Assembly (NCBI GenBank): GCA_021399435.1
Contig: JAJTUP010000068.1
Coordinates: 124,001-188,000, forward strand
DNA from: Diaporthe sp. PMI_573
Taxonomy: Eukaryota; Ascomycota; Sordariomycetes; Diaporthales; Diaporthaceae
Direction: 5' to 3'
DNA length: 64,000 nt
Each line of letters starts with the position of its first letter. Positions within the stretch are counted from its first letter, which is position 1. The position numbers and the translations under genes are program-made. This document shows positions 20,412 through 33,303 of the stretch, piece after piece. The notes under the pieces were generated by a model. That model ran no database searches and was not told the DNA's origin. It worked only from the letters and a program-made list of their open reading frames with translations.

Positions 20412-22700
20412 ATGGCGCAACCCGCAAGAGGCGAAGCGCCGTCAGTCGCCCTTTCTAGGGCATCCGCCAGTTTTAGCGTTCCCGAGAGCTCCCCTGACCT
20501 TGACTCAGTAGAGCCCGGCGTGGACGCGACCGGCGATATATCGCCTTTGATCGACTACATTGGATATAAAGGCATTGATTGGAATCGCCTCGCAGGGTTC
20601 TCTATACGCAAGTATAGAAAAAGAGCGCGGACGGGATGGGTATGGGAACATGGGTTTGATATCAAGAAAAACGATTCCGGTCATTAATTCTGGCTTTGCA
20701 AAGCCTGCCATTGGAAGAAGGCTACAATTACCCACATGTACGATGCTGCATCCATAAGTCAAGCAAACAGTCATATGGAAGAAATCCACCACATCAACAG
20801 AGGCGGACCAATGCTACCACAGAGGAAGAAGCAGCGCACTCTTTTCGACATGGTTGATCTAGACTCCCACCGACCCAAGGATCAGGCTTTGATGAACGCC
20901 TTCATATCATCCTTTGAACCGCTTCGCTTTCAGCATCTCCTTATACGCTGGGTGGCATGCGACAACATCCCATTTCACAAGCTGGAGAGTCCGTACTTTC
21001 GCGACCTTATGGCTTACGCGAACAGCGCCATCGCGGATTCGGGCAGTATCCCAACCCATAGCACAATCCGCGACTGGATTGTGCGGTCCTTCAATCGTCA
21101 CAAAGGCGTCGTGACGGAATTGCTTCGTCGGTCGCTCAGCCGCATTAACGTCTCCTTTGATGCGTGGTCCTCTCGAAAATTCACATCTCTACTCGGCCTT
21201 ACCGTACACTTTCTTGATGACGAAGGGAAGTTCCGTACGTTTCTCCTCGGTTTGCCACGGATTGAAGGTCGTCACTGTGGAGAAAACTTTGCCGACCGTG
21301 TCAGCGAGATAATCCACGAGTATGGGTTCGAGGATCGCGTCGGGTATTTTGTCGCAGACAATGCGGAGAGCAACGACACGTGCCTTGAAGACTTGGGCAT
21401 TGAGTTGGGGTTCAAAAAGCAGCATCGTCGGCTCCGTTGCTGTGGCCACATCATCAATCTCGTCGCCCGATCCATTCTTTTCGGTACGGACGCCGACGCG
21501 TTCGAAGAGGATTGCCAGGCCGACAAAGAGATCCAAGATGAGGTTAAACTTTGGAGATCAAAGGGCCCCATCGGCAAGCTGCACAACATCGTTCACTGGG
21601 TGGAAAGGTCTGGCCAGCGCATTGAAAGGCTCCACAAGCTCCAATCCATTGAGAACACCGCCCTGGGCTTCGAAGACAAAACAACCTACGATGTCGTCAT
21701 GGATAACGCTACTCGCTGGAACTCGTCCGAGGCGATGATGGAGCGAGGTTACATGCTTCGCAATGCACTCGATTCGCTGGTCCAAGCGGAAGTGACAGAG
21801 TGGAACCAATACGTGGCCAGAAGGACACAGAACGGGGCAAAGCCGATGCCGAAGAAGTGCCGCAAGAAGCCTGCAATTGTGGATGATCGGATGGCCGCTG
21901 AGGACTGGTCCGTTATTGCAGAGTATTTGGCGATCCTGAAACCATTGAAGATCGCGACGAAGCGCCTAGAGGGCCGGCCGCGAGAAGGCAAATTCGGCGC
22001 GATTTGGGAGGTTTTGTTGACAATGGAGTGGCTCCTGAAGCACTTAGAAGTGGCAAAGTTACAACATGAACGAGACGAGGAGCCTTACCTGCGAGTTGGC
22101 TGCAATCTCGGCTGGATGAAGCTGGATCAATACTACGCCCTAACCGAGGACAGCCCTGCATACCTCGCAAGCATCGTCCTCCATCCCGCATTTCGCTGGT
22201 CAACCGTCGAGTCACAATGGTCTGATCACCCGGATTGGTTGGCCAGAGGAAGGGTGGCCGTGCAAGAGCTATGGGAGGAGTACCGAAGCCTCCCGGTCGA
22301 GCAAGATACGATACCGGAGCAGCCGACTGTTGCAAGGAAGACAACGGACCTGGATGACTTTATGACTTCAATTAGAAAACTCGGCGCCCAGCCTGCGCCT
22401 TCAGTGTGCTCCATGCGTGACGAGTACGCAGAATGGGTGGCCAGTACCGATCCGGGCGATTGTTTGGTAGACGACCCGATCCAGTATTGGCTTCTCCGCA
22501 GACGCCAATATCCACGCTTGTCGCGAATGGCAATCGATCTCTTTTCCATTCCGGCTATGTCTTCGGAGCCAGAGCGAATATTTAGCCTTGCCGGACAGAT
22601 GGTCACAGCTCAGAGAGGCCGCCTCAAAGCGGATCTTATAGGAGCTGCTCAATGTCTTTCGTCGTGGGAGAAAAGTGGGGTTATCCAGATATCCAAATGA
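20412..22700 (+). pseudogene. hAT-A transposase, full length with one nonsense codon
   Basis: One frame runs 20412-22700 with a single TAA at 20685-20687. The stop falls in the BED-type zinc finger just before FWLCKACHWKK and HMEEIHH. The remainder is intact: catalytic Asp in VSFDAWSSRKF, second Asp in FVADNAESND, the CxxH in RCCGHIINLV, the conserved tryptophan-rich WNSSEAMMERG, and the C-terminal dimerisation domain with YPRLSRMAIDLF and the catalytic Glu in AMSSEPERIFSLAG. hAT transposases cut and paste via hairpin intermediates. Length of about 762 residues is normal. The right terminal repeat follows at 22789-22811. Confidence 0.88.
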
Positions 22701-22811
22701 GATCCAAATCGATTCAAATCAAATCAAATCAAATCAAATCGATGATTTTACTATCCAAATCAAATCAAATTGGACCCCTGATTTGATTTGATTTATTTGT
22801 TTGCAAGTCTG
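22701..22811 (-). mobile_element. Right end of hAT-A: CAAATC repeats and terminal inverted repeat
   Basis: Repeats of CAAATC on the plus strand, then GATTTG on the minus orientation, ending GTTTGCAAGTCTG at 22811. The last 23 bp are the inverse of 12223-12245. Confidence 0.85.
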
Positions 22812-25673
22812 GCGTCGTGTTCCTATTTCAGAAATCCAAACCTTTTTTGTTTTTTGCCCCCCCCCCCCCAGCGGCGAACAGTTGGATGAGCACTTAGCCT
22901 TAATTTATGTCTATCCTGGAACCTGGGACCGCGGAAACATGACCTAAAAAGGGGAGAGTTTGCTGCTTCTGGTCGAGGCTGGGTTTCCGCGTCCAGATTG
23001 GCACGCATTCTTTGTCCACCCCAGGTGATCGGCATGACGGGCCTTTAAGCGGAAACGGCCGCTAAATCTTCTTTGTTGAGGTCGTGTCCCGAGCTAGGAT
23101 TGTACGTGACCTGACCGTGCATATTCGACGACCCCAGGCAGGCTCTGTAGGTTGAGTCCGATTAAGTAGAGTGTAGTCGAGCAAGGACCACGCGTCTGCC
23201 CCCGAGGTGGAACGGCCGACCATCAAGGTGCCAGACGCGGTGGGCGATCTTGCATTGGTCGAGGTCTCTCGCGGGGCTGCTCCCCTTCTGCTCCGGGCGC
23301 GCCTGCGGCCTTTGCCTTCGTCTCGTCGAAAAACGTCCGCGCAATGCCTGGGTGATGACGACGAGGGGGAACGATGAATGGATTCCCAGAAAGAAACTAG
23401 GACGCGAGATTTTTTGGTTTCAGGGCCTGCGGCGGCGTGCTTCTTCTAGACAGGTGGGCCGCGCAATCGACGCATGTCATTAGTCGTTACTGGCTGTTTC
23501 GGCGCAGCAGGAACTGGAACTGAGGCCGGGGAAGGTGGAGGGTTTCCTGTGAGAAAGAAGGCGCAGCCCACGACAGGAAGTAGGTACTGTGTACTACGGA
23601 AACGCACAGCGAGGCGGCCATGCTCCATGCTCCATGCTCCCTTGCTCGCCCGTGCAGCCGGTCAAACTGGCCGCAGGTACCGAGGACGTGGGGCACGGAC
23701 TATGCAGCTGCTCGGCGCTCGGTAGGGGAACACAGAACGGCGACTGTCTTGGATTATATTAGATTGAGGTTGTACACCGAAGTGCCCACCCTGTGCTGCC
23801 GTGCTACCCGAGCGATTCTGGGGGGAAACTTTCGAGAAGCAGGGAAAGCGGAGAGAGGGCAAGAGAGAAAGAGAGAGTGTGAGTGAGAGAGAGGTGTCTG
23901 GCCTGCAAGACCCTCGCGGTCTGACGGCAACCGAGACGACGAGAATGGAACGTCAAGAGGCTACAGTACCAATGCCGCCCAGCCCTCACTCAACCTGAAC
24001 CTCAACAACTCACTGCACAGGCGGAGGATGGGGCCCACTCAATGCCACCGGCGCTGTCTACTTGGCTCTGACCAGAGCACAAGAAATCCCAACTCCTGGC
24101 TTGGGGCTGCCTCGCCTGCCTGCCTGTCTTCTCACCTACATGCCTTGCGACCCGAGCCTGTCTACCGCCCGAGACTGAGGGTCTGTCCAACCTCGTGTGA
24201 GACCGCGGAGACACTTCAATCTCCATCTCGACCTCCTTGTCGCCTGTCGCCGCCGCCAAGGGGTCGAGGCCCAACACAGCACCACGGCGGCTCCCTCCGA
24301 GCGGCTTCGGTGACAGTGGGTAGGAACTTCTCAAGAGCGAACCCTTGCTCTGTGCAGGCTTTCGGCCGTCATTGGCCTGTACATTCCCAGCTATACGGCT
24401 CAGACTTTGGGACTACGGCAGGTCGCTCCCTCAATGTCATGCAGACGAGGATGGGCCAGCCACGCCGACGCCGACCGGCAGTCAGCCTCGACCTAAGGCG
24501 GGCTGCCTGGGTTGGCCCTCTTGGAAACCTTTCCTGGGAACGATTTTGCACCAGTCACTAGTTTCTGGTGGTATGACACAATCACAAATACAGATATAGA
24601 CTCAAGACATGGCAGTCTGTCTCGGTGGGAGCAACCAGCTGTCGGGGAAGGACGGGGCCGGGGCATCTTGGAAATTCCATCGTTGGGAAACCCAGGCAGA
24701 TTGTCTCCTGCTCGATCCAGCGTCCAATCCGCCCAAACTCTGCCTATGCGATGTTGACAGCCACCCGATCAGTCCTCATCTCCCCTGTCGCTGGTGCTCG
24801 CGATCGGATATGGATTTGTTTGACCGCTGCATATGAGCAAAAGTCTAGAAAACCATCTGAAAGTGGTCGAAATCCCGCGAGACGCCTCCCTACCCCGCCC
24901 TGCCAGCACGGCTGTGGCTTGAGTCTTCCTCATTCTCGACAGCGGAATTGAGAGGCCCCCCAGGGACCCAAAACATTCCACACTGGTCCTCTCCAACGGC
25001 CCTTTTTGCCTTCATTACTTGCCTTGCCTCGCCTTGCCCCCTCACGTCCCTCCCCTCCGCATTTCATACCTGAGTGTGGGCAAGCAATGAGCCATCAGAC
25101 AGGCACGCAAAACGGTCACTTTGACTTTGTGATGAGATTAGATGTGGAGCTTTTTGCGCCATGGTCGTTGACTATTAGAATGTTGTAGCATTCGCGAATT
25201 AAACAAATACTAGTAGTCAGCTAGGGCTAAGAAAAGCCCTCGCTGTTTTCTGTTGCAAAACTCGGGGCGTCCGAATTTCAGTGGCATCATTCCGGCCAGG
25301 CGGGTATCATGAAAACCCTGACCTCATCCCCAGCTTGAGTGAAACCTCACACCTTAATGTGTGTACAGCCGGAAAAAAAAATAAGGGTGGTCCAAGTTTC
25401 CCACCTTTTTCCAAACCGTGAACTCCTGCGCTATGCAGTCAAAATCATGTCACATTGTGACACCCCAGAATACCCAGTACGCCTGTAACAGCCATTAAGG
25501 GCTCCGTGTGCATTAACGCCAAACAAATACCAATATCCCCCCCCCCTCCCCAAAAAAATAGTACTCTGATGACAAGTCCTGTCAGACAAGACGAAAAAGG
25601 ATTGCAAGTCCTCTTAACAGAAGACCTGTCGGGGGGTGTCGTAGTATAACACGCCGTCTTGGCGTCGAGAAAT
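22812..25673. other. Gene-poor region, nothing recognised
   Basis: Ordinary GC content, a C-run at 22857-22869 and a GAGAGA-rich patch near 23850-23890. All ORFs are short, overlap on both strands and lack family features. Confidence 0.5.
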
Positions 25674-26726
25674 TCAAGAGAGGAGATTCGAAATGGCCAA
25701 GCGAGGACCTGAGCCCTTCCTGGGACTGGAGGGGCCTTGCTCAGGCTTCTCTGGACGTGACGGAAGCCGAGCCGACCATCTGTCATCGAAGGAAGGGCTG
25801 GTCTGCATGGATGGTAGCCTCTGCCTTTCCGGAATTCTGGTGGGAATCGGCAACATGACTGGACTGTGGTTAGCCATTGCCGCGGAGAAGGTTGTGCCGT
25901 AAGACCCGGCCGAATCTGATCGCTTGTGTCCTGCGCTGCCGGCAGAACCACGGGGCGAGGCCAATGGCATTCCGATGGGCTGTGGTGGCCAATGTGGAGG
26001 AAGTGCGAACTGTCCTGGAGGATATGGCAGCTCTACTCCAGCACGGGGTGACTCGGCGGGGGAGCCATGATCTGAGGCCAAGGAGGGAGGGTTGGTTATG
26101 ATAGACTCCACACTGGGGCGTCGCGACTCGTAGTGAGGGTAAGGTGCGTAAGTTTGCTGCGGCGTCTGGTGGTATGGGCCAGGTGCTCTGTAGTTGTTGT
26201 AGTCGACATGAGCTGGAGAGTACATTGGCGACACCGAAGAGCGTTGGTATGGCTGGTAGGAAGAATTGCCCGAGTTGTCCCGTGACATTGGGGTCGAACC
26301 TGGAAGAACGCCGTGAGAAGCACGACGGCGAGTCTCTTGACGCTTGTTCTTGGTGAGTCCGCGTTCCGCCTTCTTGTTCTCTTGGTACCAGTAGTTCTTG
26401 ACCATGTTCTCGGGACGGTTCATGTAGCGGCCGAGCGGGGCCCAGCGGTTCCCATTCTGGGCGACCCATGCCATGAGTTTTGCGCCCTCGTCGGGAGTGA
26501 TCTTCTCCCTGTTCAGGCCAGGCTTGAGGTGGTTGTCCCATCGCTCGCGGCACTGCTTTGCATCTCTGCTACCGTGCTCGCGGGCGATTTCGACCCAGTG
26601 GACCTGGTTCTGGTTGCCACATCGGTTGACCAGCCACTGGAGTCGTTCGTTCTCGCCGGTGGTCCACGGCCCTCCTTGCTTGCGTGGGCGGCCGGGACCT
26701 TGGTTTGTGGTCACGTAGCTTGCCAT
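25674..26726 (-). CDS. R2R3 Myb-type transcription factor
   Basis: Single-exon frame of 350 residues. Two Myb repeats occupy about residues 17-122: GPWTTGENERLQWLV with tryptophans at 21, 31 and 44, then KQCRERWDNHLKPGLNREKI, the hallmark linker of R2R3 proteins, then LMAWVAQNGNRWAPLGRYM and MVKNYWYQENKKA where Trp/Tyr replace some tryptophans. A basic patch (KNKRQETRRRA) follows. The rest is low-complexity Pro/Ser/Tyr/Gln, as usual for activation or regulatory regions. The layout resembles the FlbD/BAS1-like Mybs of filamentous fungi, which bind DNA in the nucleus and control development or metabolism; the exact orthologue is not certain. It is the only clear gene in about 10 kb. Confidence 0.9.
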   Translation of the reverse strand: MASYVTTNQGPGRPRKQGGPWTTGENERLQWLVNRCGNQNQVHWVEIAREHGSRDAKQCRERWDNHLKPGLNREKITPDEGAKLMAWVAQNGNRWAPLGRYMNRPENMVKNYWYQENKKAERGLTKNKRQETRRRASHGVLPGSTPMSRDNSGNSSYQPYQRSSVSPMYSPAHVDYNNYRAPGPYHQTPQQTYAPYPHYESRRPSVESIITNPPSLASDHGSPAESPRAGVELPYPPGQFALPPHWPPQPIGMPLASPRGSAGSAGHKRSDSAGSYGTTFSAAMANHSPVMLPIPTRIPERQRLPSMQTSPSFDDRWSARLPSRPEKPEQGPSSPRKGSGPRLAISNLLS

Positions 26727-27530
26727 GACGATGGCGATTTAGTTATGGGTGGTTGTGGTGATAATGAAGGTGACAATGAGTTTGGGGTACGCCAGCTCCT
26801 ATGAGGCAGACGTTGTGTTGGTGGTAGTACTGCTGTAAGATTGTTGGAGCGTTGTGGGCGTTATGGGCGTTGACACCACAAGACCAAAAAGACTGTGGTT
26901 GTGGGCAACAGTCCAACGTAGGAGAATGAAGATGTGTTGTAGAGATTGTTGGTGTTGGGTGGCAGATGTTTCAAAGTCAAGAGTGTGCAGACTTCAGGAT
27001 TATATGGAAAGGCCGGTGTGGGCTGGGCAGGGAACGCTTCTGGTCATCCCAGCGAAGTAGTCAGGTAGCTACGTACCTAGCTGGGCGGCGGCGGCGTCGT
27101 AGCTTCCTAGGTACTGTGAAGTTGTGTACCCACGCCCAATGTAACTCGCGGCCTGTGTCCTTGCCCACGAGTACATTGCTCTCGGACGGGGGCGGCGTCA
27201 CGCTAGGGCAAGGAAGATCTCCTGCAGACGGCGGAACATGGTCAAGTTCAAGGTACAGTGGTCATGGATCTACGCTTCTGCACAGAAGACGGGGTCGCGG
27301 CAGGCCAGCAGGGACCACCCCAGCAAGCCTGCCAACCAGGCCTGTCACGTCGCCCGCCTCGAGCCCACAGCATCGAGCTCTGAAGGGAGGGTCTGGATTG
27401 CATAGAAAATATACTGCCGCAACAGGCTAGCGGGTCTCTCCAGATCACAGCATGAGTTCCTCTCTATGTCGCCGTTACCTCCCTTCCACTCTTCCTCTCT
27501 CTGCGCACGCTCTTGCTGCGTACTCCCTAC

Positions 27531-27567
<37 letters not shown>

Positions 27568-30500
27568 GCAGAAAATTTTGTTGAGCTGGTCATCAATTGA
27601 CACTTCATTCATTTGGCTTGACCTGAGAAGGGAATGTCACGTCGGTGAGTGCCATGGAATAATATCTATCATGTGCAGTCCCCTTACCAGTACTGAAAGA
27701 GATACCTAGGTAGATAGACACCGTCACTCTGGGCCAGCAACCGTCCAGGACTCACCCTTCTTCCGTCACAAACATACCCTGCGAACGGCAGCACTGTGGA
27801 TAACGGTGCATCTGTCGCTCAAAACGGAAAGGTCCAGGCCCGAGGCTCCAGCTGAAGGCACTCCCAATTATGCGACCATTTGCCCAGCAACCTTTTGCGC
27901 CCCCGGGAACCTTAACTGCCTGACCCATTCAGCCATTCCAAATTTTGTGGGCTTGCTTCAGATCTACCCATGCGCCAGGCCCCCCAGGCCCCACAGGCCC
28001 CGCAGGCCCCATGCCCTCGTGGCTCTCGCTGCCAACTGGGGCGGGCGGCAAGGCGACATCGTCATGATCCCAGCGCGGTGGGGGTGCGAAATCTCGGAAG
28101 CCCTTGCTCCTGGCCACCTGCCCGTCCACTCCAGTCCACCCACAGCCTCAGCTGCCCTTCCGCTGTCGCAATCCCCATCGTCTCTCTAGAGCTCAGAGGG
28201 GGCCACCGACGACTGTGTCACCTCGCTACCTCCCCGCCATCGCCCAGCCTTTCCGGATACGGTCGCCATTGTCGAAGCACATCAAATGAGGCGTCCACGC
28301 CCTCACCTGGCCGCCTCTGGTGTGGCTGCTGCGAGTCCTTCCTCCACGTCTTGACCGCACCCGCACCAGCTGCCCAGCCACACGTCGCCCTGATCACAGC
28401 CGTCCCCACTTTGCTGAGATTCAGATCTCGCAAAACCCGGCAGGTTGGGCTCCGCAACGGTCGCTCGCGCCACTGACCTGCCGCGACCCGCTTCCCGCCT
28501 GCTTGTCTCCATTGCAGTCCCCATTGTACGGAGCGCTAGCTGCTCCTCAATGTTGCAGAGGATCACGATGCTACTGTACGGCTGAGACCCCCTGGCCCTT
28601 AGGCAAATTTTCCATTACCTCCCTCCCATCGATATTACCGGTCTTGGGCAACCATGCCAGGGAAACCGACAAGACGGTACATATTATGATATTCCCATCC
28701 GAGACATGGTTCCTCCGACGCAGCCTTCGATCCCGGCCTTCAGGAGACGGGCGCATCTTTCCCCAGGACCGACCCACCGCTTCAACCCCTGGTGCTCTAA
28801 TGTACTTACCCTCAGCGATGCCCTTGACGCCAGATCGTATTTCTCGATGATGGCTGTGCCGCATCGACCTCAGCGTTGTTTTTTCCTTTTCAGCTCCTTA
28901 TGGCAGATCTATCTAGGGATCTCAGGGGCCCTGAGTTCGTCGATCCTAAGCTGCTTGTTTCCCTACCTCCCATGTCCTTCGCGTGACCTCCGGGCGTTCA
29001 CCGCATGCAGAAAGACCCCCGCCCTTTCTGGGACGCACTGGCAGCTGGGCTTCGGCATCAGCGAAAGGGCACATCGCTTTTTCTGCAATCTTGAAACGCT
29101 CTTCAGGAGATCACTTCAAGACAGAGCCGAAGGTCCGCCTTGCTTCTTCGAACAGCACGAAATTTAACAACAGATGGAAACCCTCGAGGTCGCAGGAAGC
29201 GGGTGAAAGTGCTCGGCGATCTGGGTGGGTCACGCCGCGTCCATGTGCTTTTGGCATCTCCCGTTGAGATGCGATATCTGACGCCTTCTATCCCGTCATT
29301 TCTTTTCTTCTGCATGCTGCTTTTCTCGATCGGGCTTCATACTTTCCTGCAGCAAGGTGGGGGACATGTTCCTCGTATGCCCTATTATAATCACTGTCCT
29401 CTCCCACCTGCTCGCTGCATCACATCACAGCTTTTGCTTTTCCCCCCTGGTGTCAGTCCCAAGGAAAGCCTTGCCCACGGACCAGCAAGGTAATTGGTTG
29501 GTCGCGTAGATGAGTGAACAGCCACAGAATCGAGCGTGGAGATATCTGTGGGGGTTTGATGTTGGCAGCCCTGCCGGGCCACAGCGGCACAGCGTCACAC
29601 CTCCCAGGTGTGTGCGGAGGTCTAATCAACCGGCAGGTACAGGGATCATTTAGCGAACCGGCTTCGCTGATCATCCTCGGGTGGCTGCTGACTCGACGAC
29701 TCGGGACCCAAAGTGCTGGGTTTTGGTCTGTCATGGGCTGGAATTTGCGGTGTGCGGCTCGCTGCCTAGTGCCTATATCAAGGCGTAATATACTGCCCCC
29801 CAACTGCTAGTTCGAGTCTCGCAGGGGGGTCCTCGACATCAATGCTGCCAGCAAGTCTTTGGCCTCTCGTCGCTTCTGAGCCCGCCAATCTGGTTAAGCT
29901 ACATGGGAAGGTTAAGAAGTGGATTCGTGAACGGCAATCGTACCGGGCCAGATTCGCAGTTGCGTGCCCAGCACACGATTCCATGCCCTAAGGGAAGAGC
30001 CAGCCCGCAACAACTTGCATCGCGGCCCGCTCACAAGCCGCTGAACAAGAACGACTCTATTTTCATCTGATACTGACTGTGCAGTTCGTCGGCATGTGGT
30101 TCCCGACCTGGCCCTGGCAACTAAAGGTCTCAATAAATGCAAGCACCATCATAGACCGCGAGATCAGCAAGGCCAGAGGAGGCATGACGTGACCATCCTT
30201 ACATGGTTGCGGGAGCGAGGAAAAGGATCGATGTGGGACTAAGACCTGGGACGGATAAGCCTACTCTCTGCTTCCCACAAGCCGCGGAAACAAAACGATT
30301 GGGTCGACTTCCATAGTGAGCCGTTGGTTCCCTCTGGGCGGCTCTCCCACTGGTGACCCGTCCTGCTGGTTCGGATGCCAAGAAGTGCGCCACGGTTGAC
30401 CAGTTTTAGCCCGGACTGAAGGGCTGGATTTGAAGTGCAAAAGGCTGGTAAGCACTTGACCTGCCGGCAACTGGGAGCGCCCGCACGCACGGTACTGTGT

Positions 30501-33161
30501 ATATCTGAGGCACCCGATCACAGGCAAGCCGAACTGCTTACTTTTGGGCTGCACTTAACCGGCTGCCTACTGTAACCATAGCAGTTCAGTGTACCGCAAA
30601 GATGTACCAGTTTTAGTACGGATCGCCAACAATGCCTTAGGAGGGCGACGCAGTCCAGCGATGTCACTCTGCATGGGAGATCAAACAATGCGCATCGATG
30701 CATCAACGAGGCGTAGCGGCAAATAAAGATACAGAGTCAAGATGGGACCTGTTTTGTCCTGCCCACATCGCGCCAAGCGGGTGAGATGGTCCAGCTCCGG
30801 GCGCGGCTGTTGGTCACGCTGCACTGGATGGTGGTCGCGTGGGAAACTGGTAGGGCTATGCCACGCAGAGCTCTGCCTTTCCCCTTCTCGAAGTTCTCTG
30901 GCAGGGCTATCACCAATCACATTGATTGTTGAAGGCTGACAAGATCTTGGAAACACATCTGGCATGTTGGAAAATTTGCGGGGGTCGGATATCCCGGACA
31001 AACATTGTCATTACCGCTGGCCAGTAAGCAGAGCCCAAGCCCCTGCGACTGCATCGAGGCGAAGGGGTTTCATCCCATCCGGGTGCCTTAAAATCAACTG
31101 AGCTTGCGAGGAGAAGCAAGCACCCAGGGAACCTTAACAGCTATCGAGTAATGTTCCGAAGAAACAGGATGAGATCCTCCGCACATCAGATTCCGGCATG
31201 AATTGTATAAGGGCTATAACCTGTGGGCAATATGAAGGCGCTAGGTCCCGTGGACCCCACTTCTGGTACTCGCCCAAGCTTCAGCTTCTTCGTATCGTCA
31301 GGATCTCAGGGCAGACAGGCAGATCTCAGGCCAGGTGGTCGGCGGACAGCACCGGACGGCCTATCGCTGGGAATGGACCATGACGGTAACCTCTTATTCG
31401 TTGCTGCTTTGCGCTCGCGCAAGGATTGCACCTTGCCCTGAGCCAGATCGTTCATGGCCCAGGCGTTTCGAAGTCAGAAGAACCAAAAGTGTTTTTGTTC
31501 TATCTTCCTGGTATCGAGGCCCCTCCACCACCAGCATGCGGCTATCAGAAAAATACAAAATTTCCTAGGGAGGCTTGCGAGGGTGGTGGTGGCCCAAGAC
31601 GCCGAGTCAGGCAAATGTACCCGGTTTATTCAGCCCTGTCAGCCCTGGCAGCCGCAACAATTTGAAGGGAATACTCAAGGTTTCTGCGCTTCCCACGCAA
31701 GTGAACTGACCCGCCCGGTGGATTCTCTCCTCTTTCACCGAGTAATCCTGTCGGAATTGGCAACACAGCGATGGATACTCGCAGTGGTAATGTGGTGGTC
31801 TCCAGCCCAATCTCTCGGGAGGCTCCACTGCTGCGCTGAGAGAGCTTTCCCCACGATGGACCCTGGACACCTGACCCCTGCTGTAATCTCCCCTGCAGCT
31901 GACAGTGGAGCTTGTGAGTGGCTGTGGTGTACAAAACTACACGGAGGAGGGTCTGTAGTGAAAATCCGCCGCCGTCTGTAAGTCTTCGATTGCTCCAGGG
32001 CTGGGGTCCAGAAAATGTGGAGGACAGCCAGAACAATAATTTCCAAAGCCATCAGAGCTAACTACAGACACAGCGGCAAGAGACAATCGAGGTTACTCAG
32101 GTTCGTAATGGCCCGAGGCAGTACCCGCCGACAAAGCCGGTCAACGTCCCCTAGTTGCGCCCAGTATACCAGCGCTCCGGTACAGGGCGGCGCCGCCCCT
32201 CCTAGCCTCATAGACTGACGTTGCGGTCGGTGTCTCTAGCCTGTTTTACCTTGAATGCCACTCCAGCTGACCCATTGATGGCGGAGAAGTGGTCGACCCA
32301 ATGAACAGCGTTGAACGGGTTATGGACGAAAGCTCACAATAACGCCCTGGGCCCCTGGACAAATCTACGGGATGCGGTGGACACAAAGCCAGTGATGTGT
32401 CTACGTGGTCTCAGGTACGTACCTGTTGCAAATGGTGCACGAAGAGAGACGCAACTCGAGTCGTGGACAGGAAAGAGCTCTGCTTCAGATCGATGGATAT
32501 TGACCTTGTGCAACCTGAATTCATTGTGGCTGTAGTGTAGTCGGCGAGTTGGGGAGGTTGTGCGCGCTTGGAACAGGGGCGATCTGTGCAGGCCTGTCGC
32601 ATCATAACCGGGGCTTGCATGCCTCTGCATTTTGGCATGCATACCAACGCATCACCACAGCTTGGAGCACGTTGGCTGGCACCCTGGGTGGAGGAGGTTT
32701 TCCCCTCCGCACAATTGGGAACGGGGTCTCAAACGTCACCCTCGCCTTGACTGCCTGCCTCTTGCCCCCCAGGAGCTCACAGGCATCCCTTTGCTCAAAT
32801 CCCAACAATCAGGTCCTCATTGACAAACGTCTTCGAGGCGATGCGCTCCAACACTGGCTGCATGACTAGATGGCATCCTTAACTCTCTCACCTGTGGCTA
32901 TGCTCTGACGCACCTGGTCAGCGAGACCACACTGATGGGCGCTCTTGGTTGCTAGAGCAAGCCCGGCGCTGGCTAGGAGCGACCGGCGAGCCTCGAGTGC
33001 TGATGCTTGGCTATCTGTTATGTGACGCTCCTGGGGTCGGTATTTGAGGATGTGTCCGTACTGTACGAAAGCGAATAAGGGCTTAACCGAGGCATAGAGT
33101 ACTGTACTTCATTCATGATTGATCAGATTAACATGTCTTTTATTAGCAGATAAACACGGAA
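26727..33161. other. Long gene-poor stretch upstream of the Myb gene
   Basis: More than 6 kb without a convincing gene. Contains a run of about nine CAT/ATC triplets near 27535-27561 and a short CAGGCCCC-type minisatellite at 27975-28011. Many ORFs of 60-170 codons are present on both strands but show biased composition and mutual overlap. The GC content is ordinary, unlike AT-rich repeat-mutated DNA. Could hold the Myb promoter, long 5' leader or untranslated RNAs. Confidence 0.5.
27975..28011 (+). repeat. CAGGCCCC-like minisatellite
   Basis: Four or five imperfect copies of a 9-bp CCCCAGGC-type unit. Confidence 0.7.
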
Positions 33162-33290
33162 TCATGCTCCTTTGGAACTGTTGAAGTTCTCAATAAACTG
33201 CTCAACATGATCTTCATCGAGAACGATGGTCACACCATCAGGCTTGACTCGGTACTTCTTAGTGTGAGCTTCGGTCTCCTTCTCAACCAT
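33162..33290 (-). CDS. Short coding remnant next to a hAT end
   Basis: A 42-codon minus-strand frame beginning ATG at 33290 and ending TGA at 33162 encodes MVEKETEAHTKKYRVKPDG and VTIVLDEDHVEQFIENF, with good protein-like composition. It stops just short of the hAT-B end at 33304. It may be the last exon of a cellular gene whose upstream part was cut away by the hAT insertion, or chance. Family not recognised. Confidence 0.35.
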   Translation of the reverse strand: MVEKETEAHTKKYRVKPDGVTIVLDEDHVEQFIENFNSSKGA

Positions 33291-33303
33291 GCTTAACGGG
33301 TAC

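Noticed and set aside
27806..28850. Overlapping Pro/Ala/Arg-rich ORFs of 127-176 codons
   Set aside because: They overlap in several frames and on both strands, have biased composition and no domain; treated as chance in GC-rich DNA.
29790..29840. Possible tRNA T-arm (GTTCGAGTC within a CCCCCC ... GGGGGG hairpin)
   Set aside because: No complete cloverleaf could be built; D-arm and anticodon arm do not fit and the T-stem has a mismatch.
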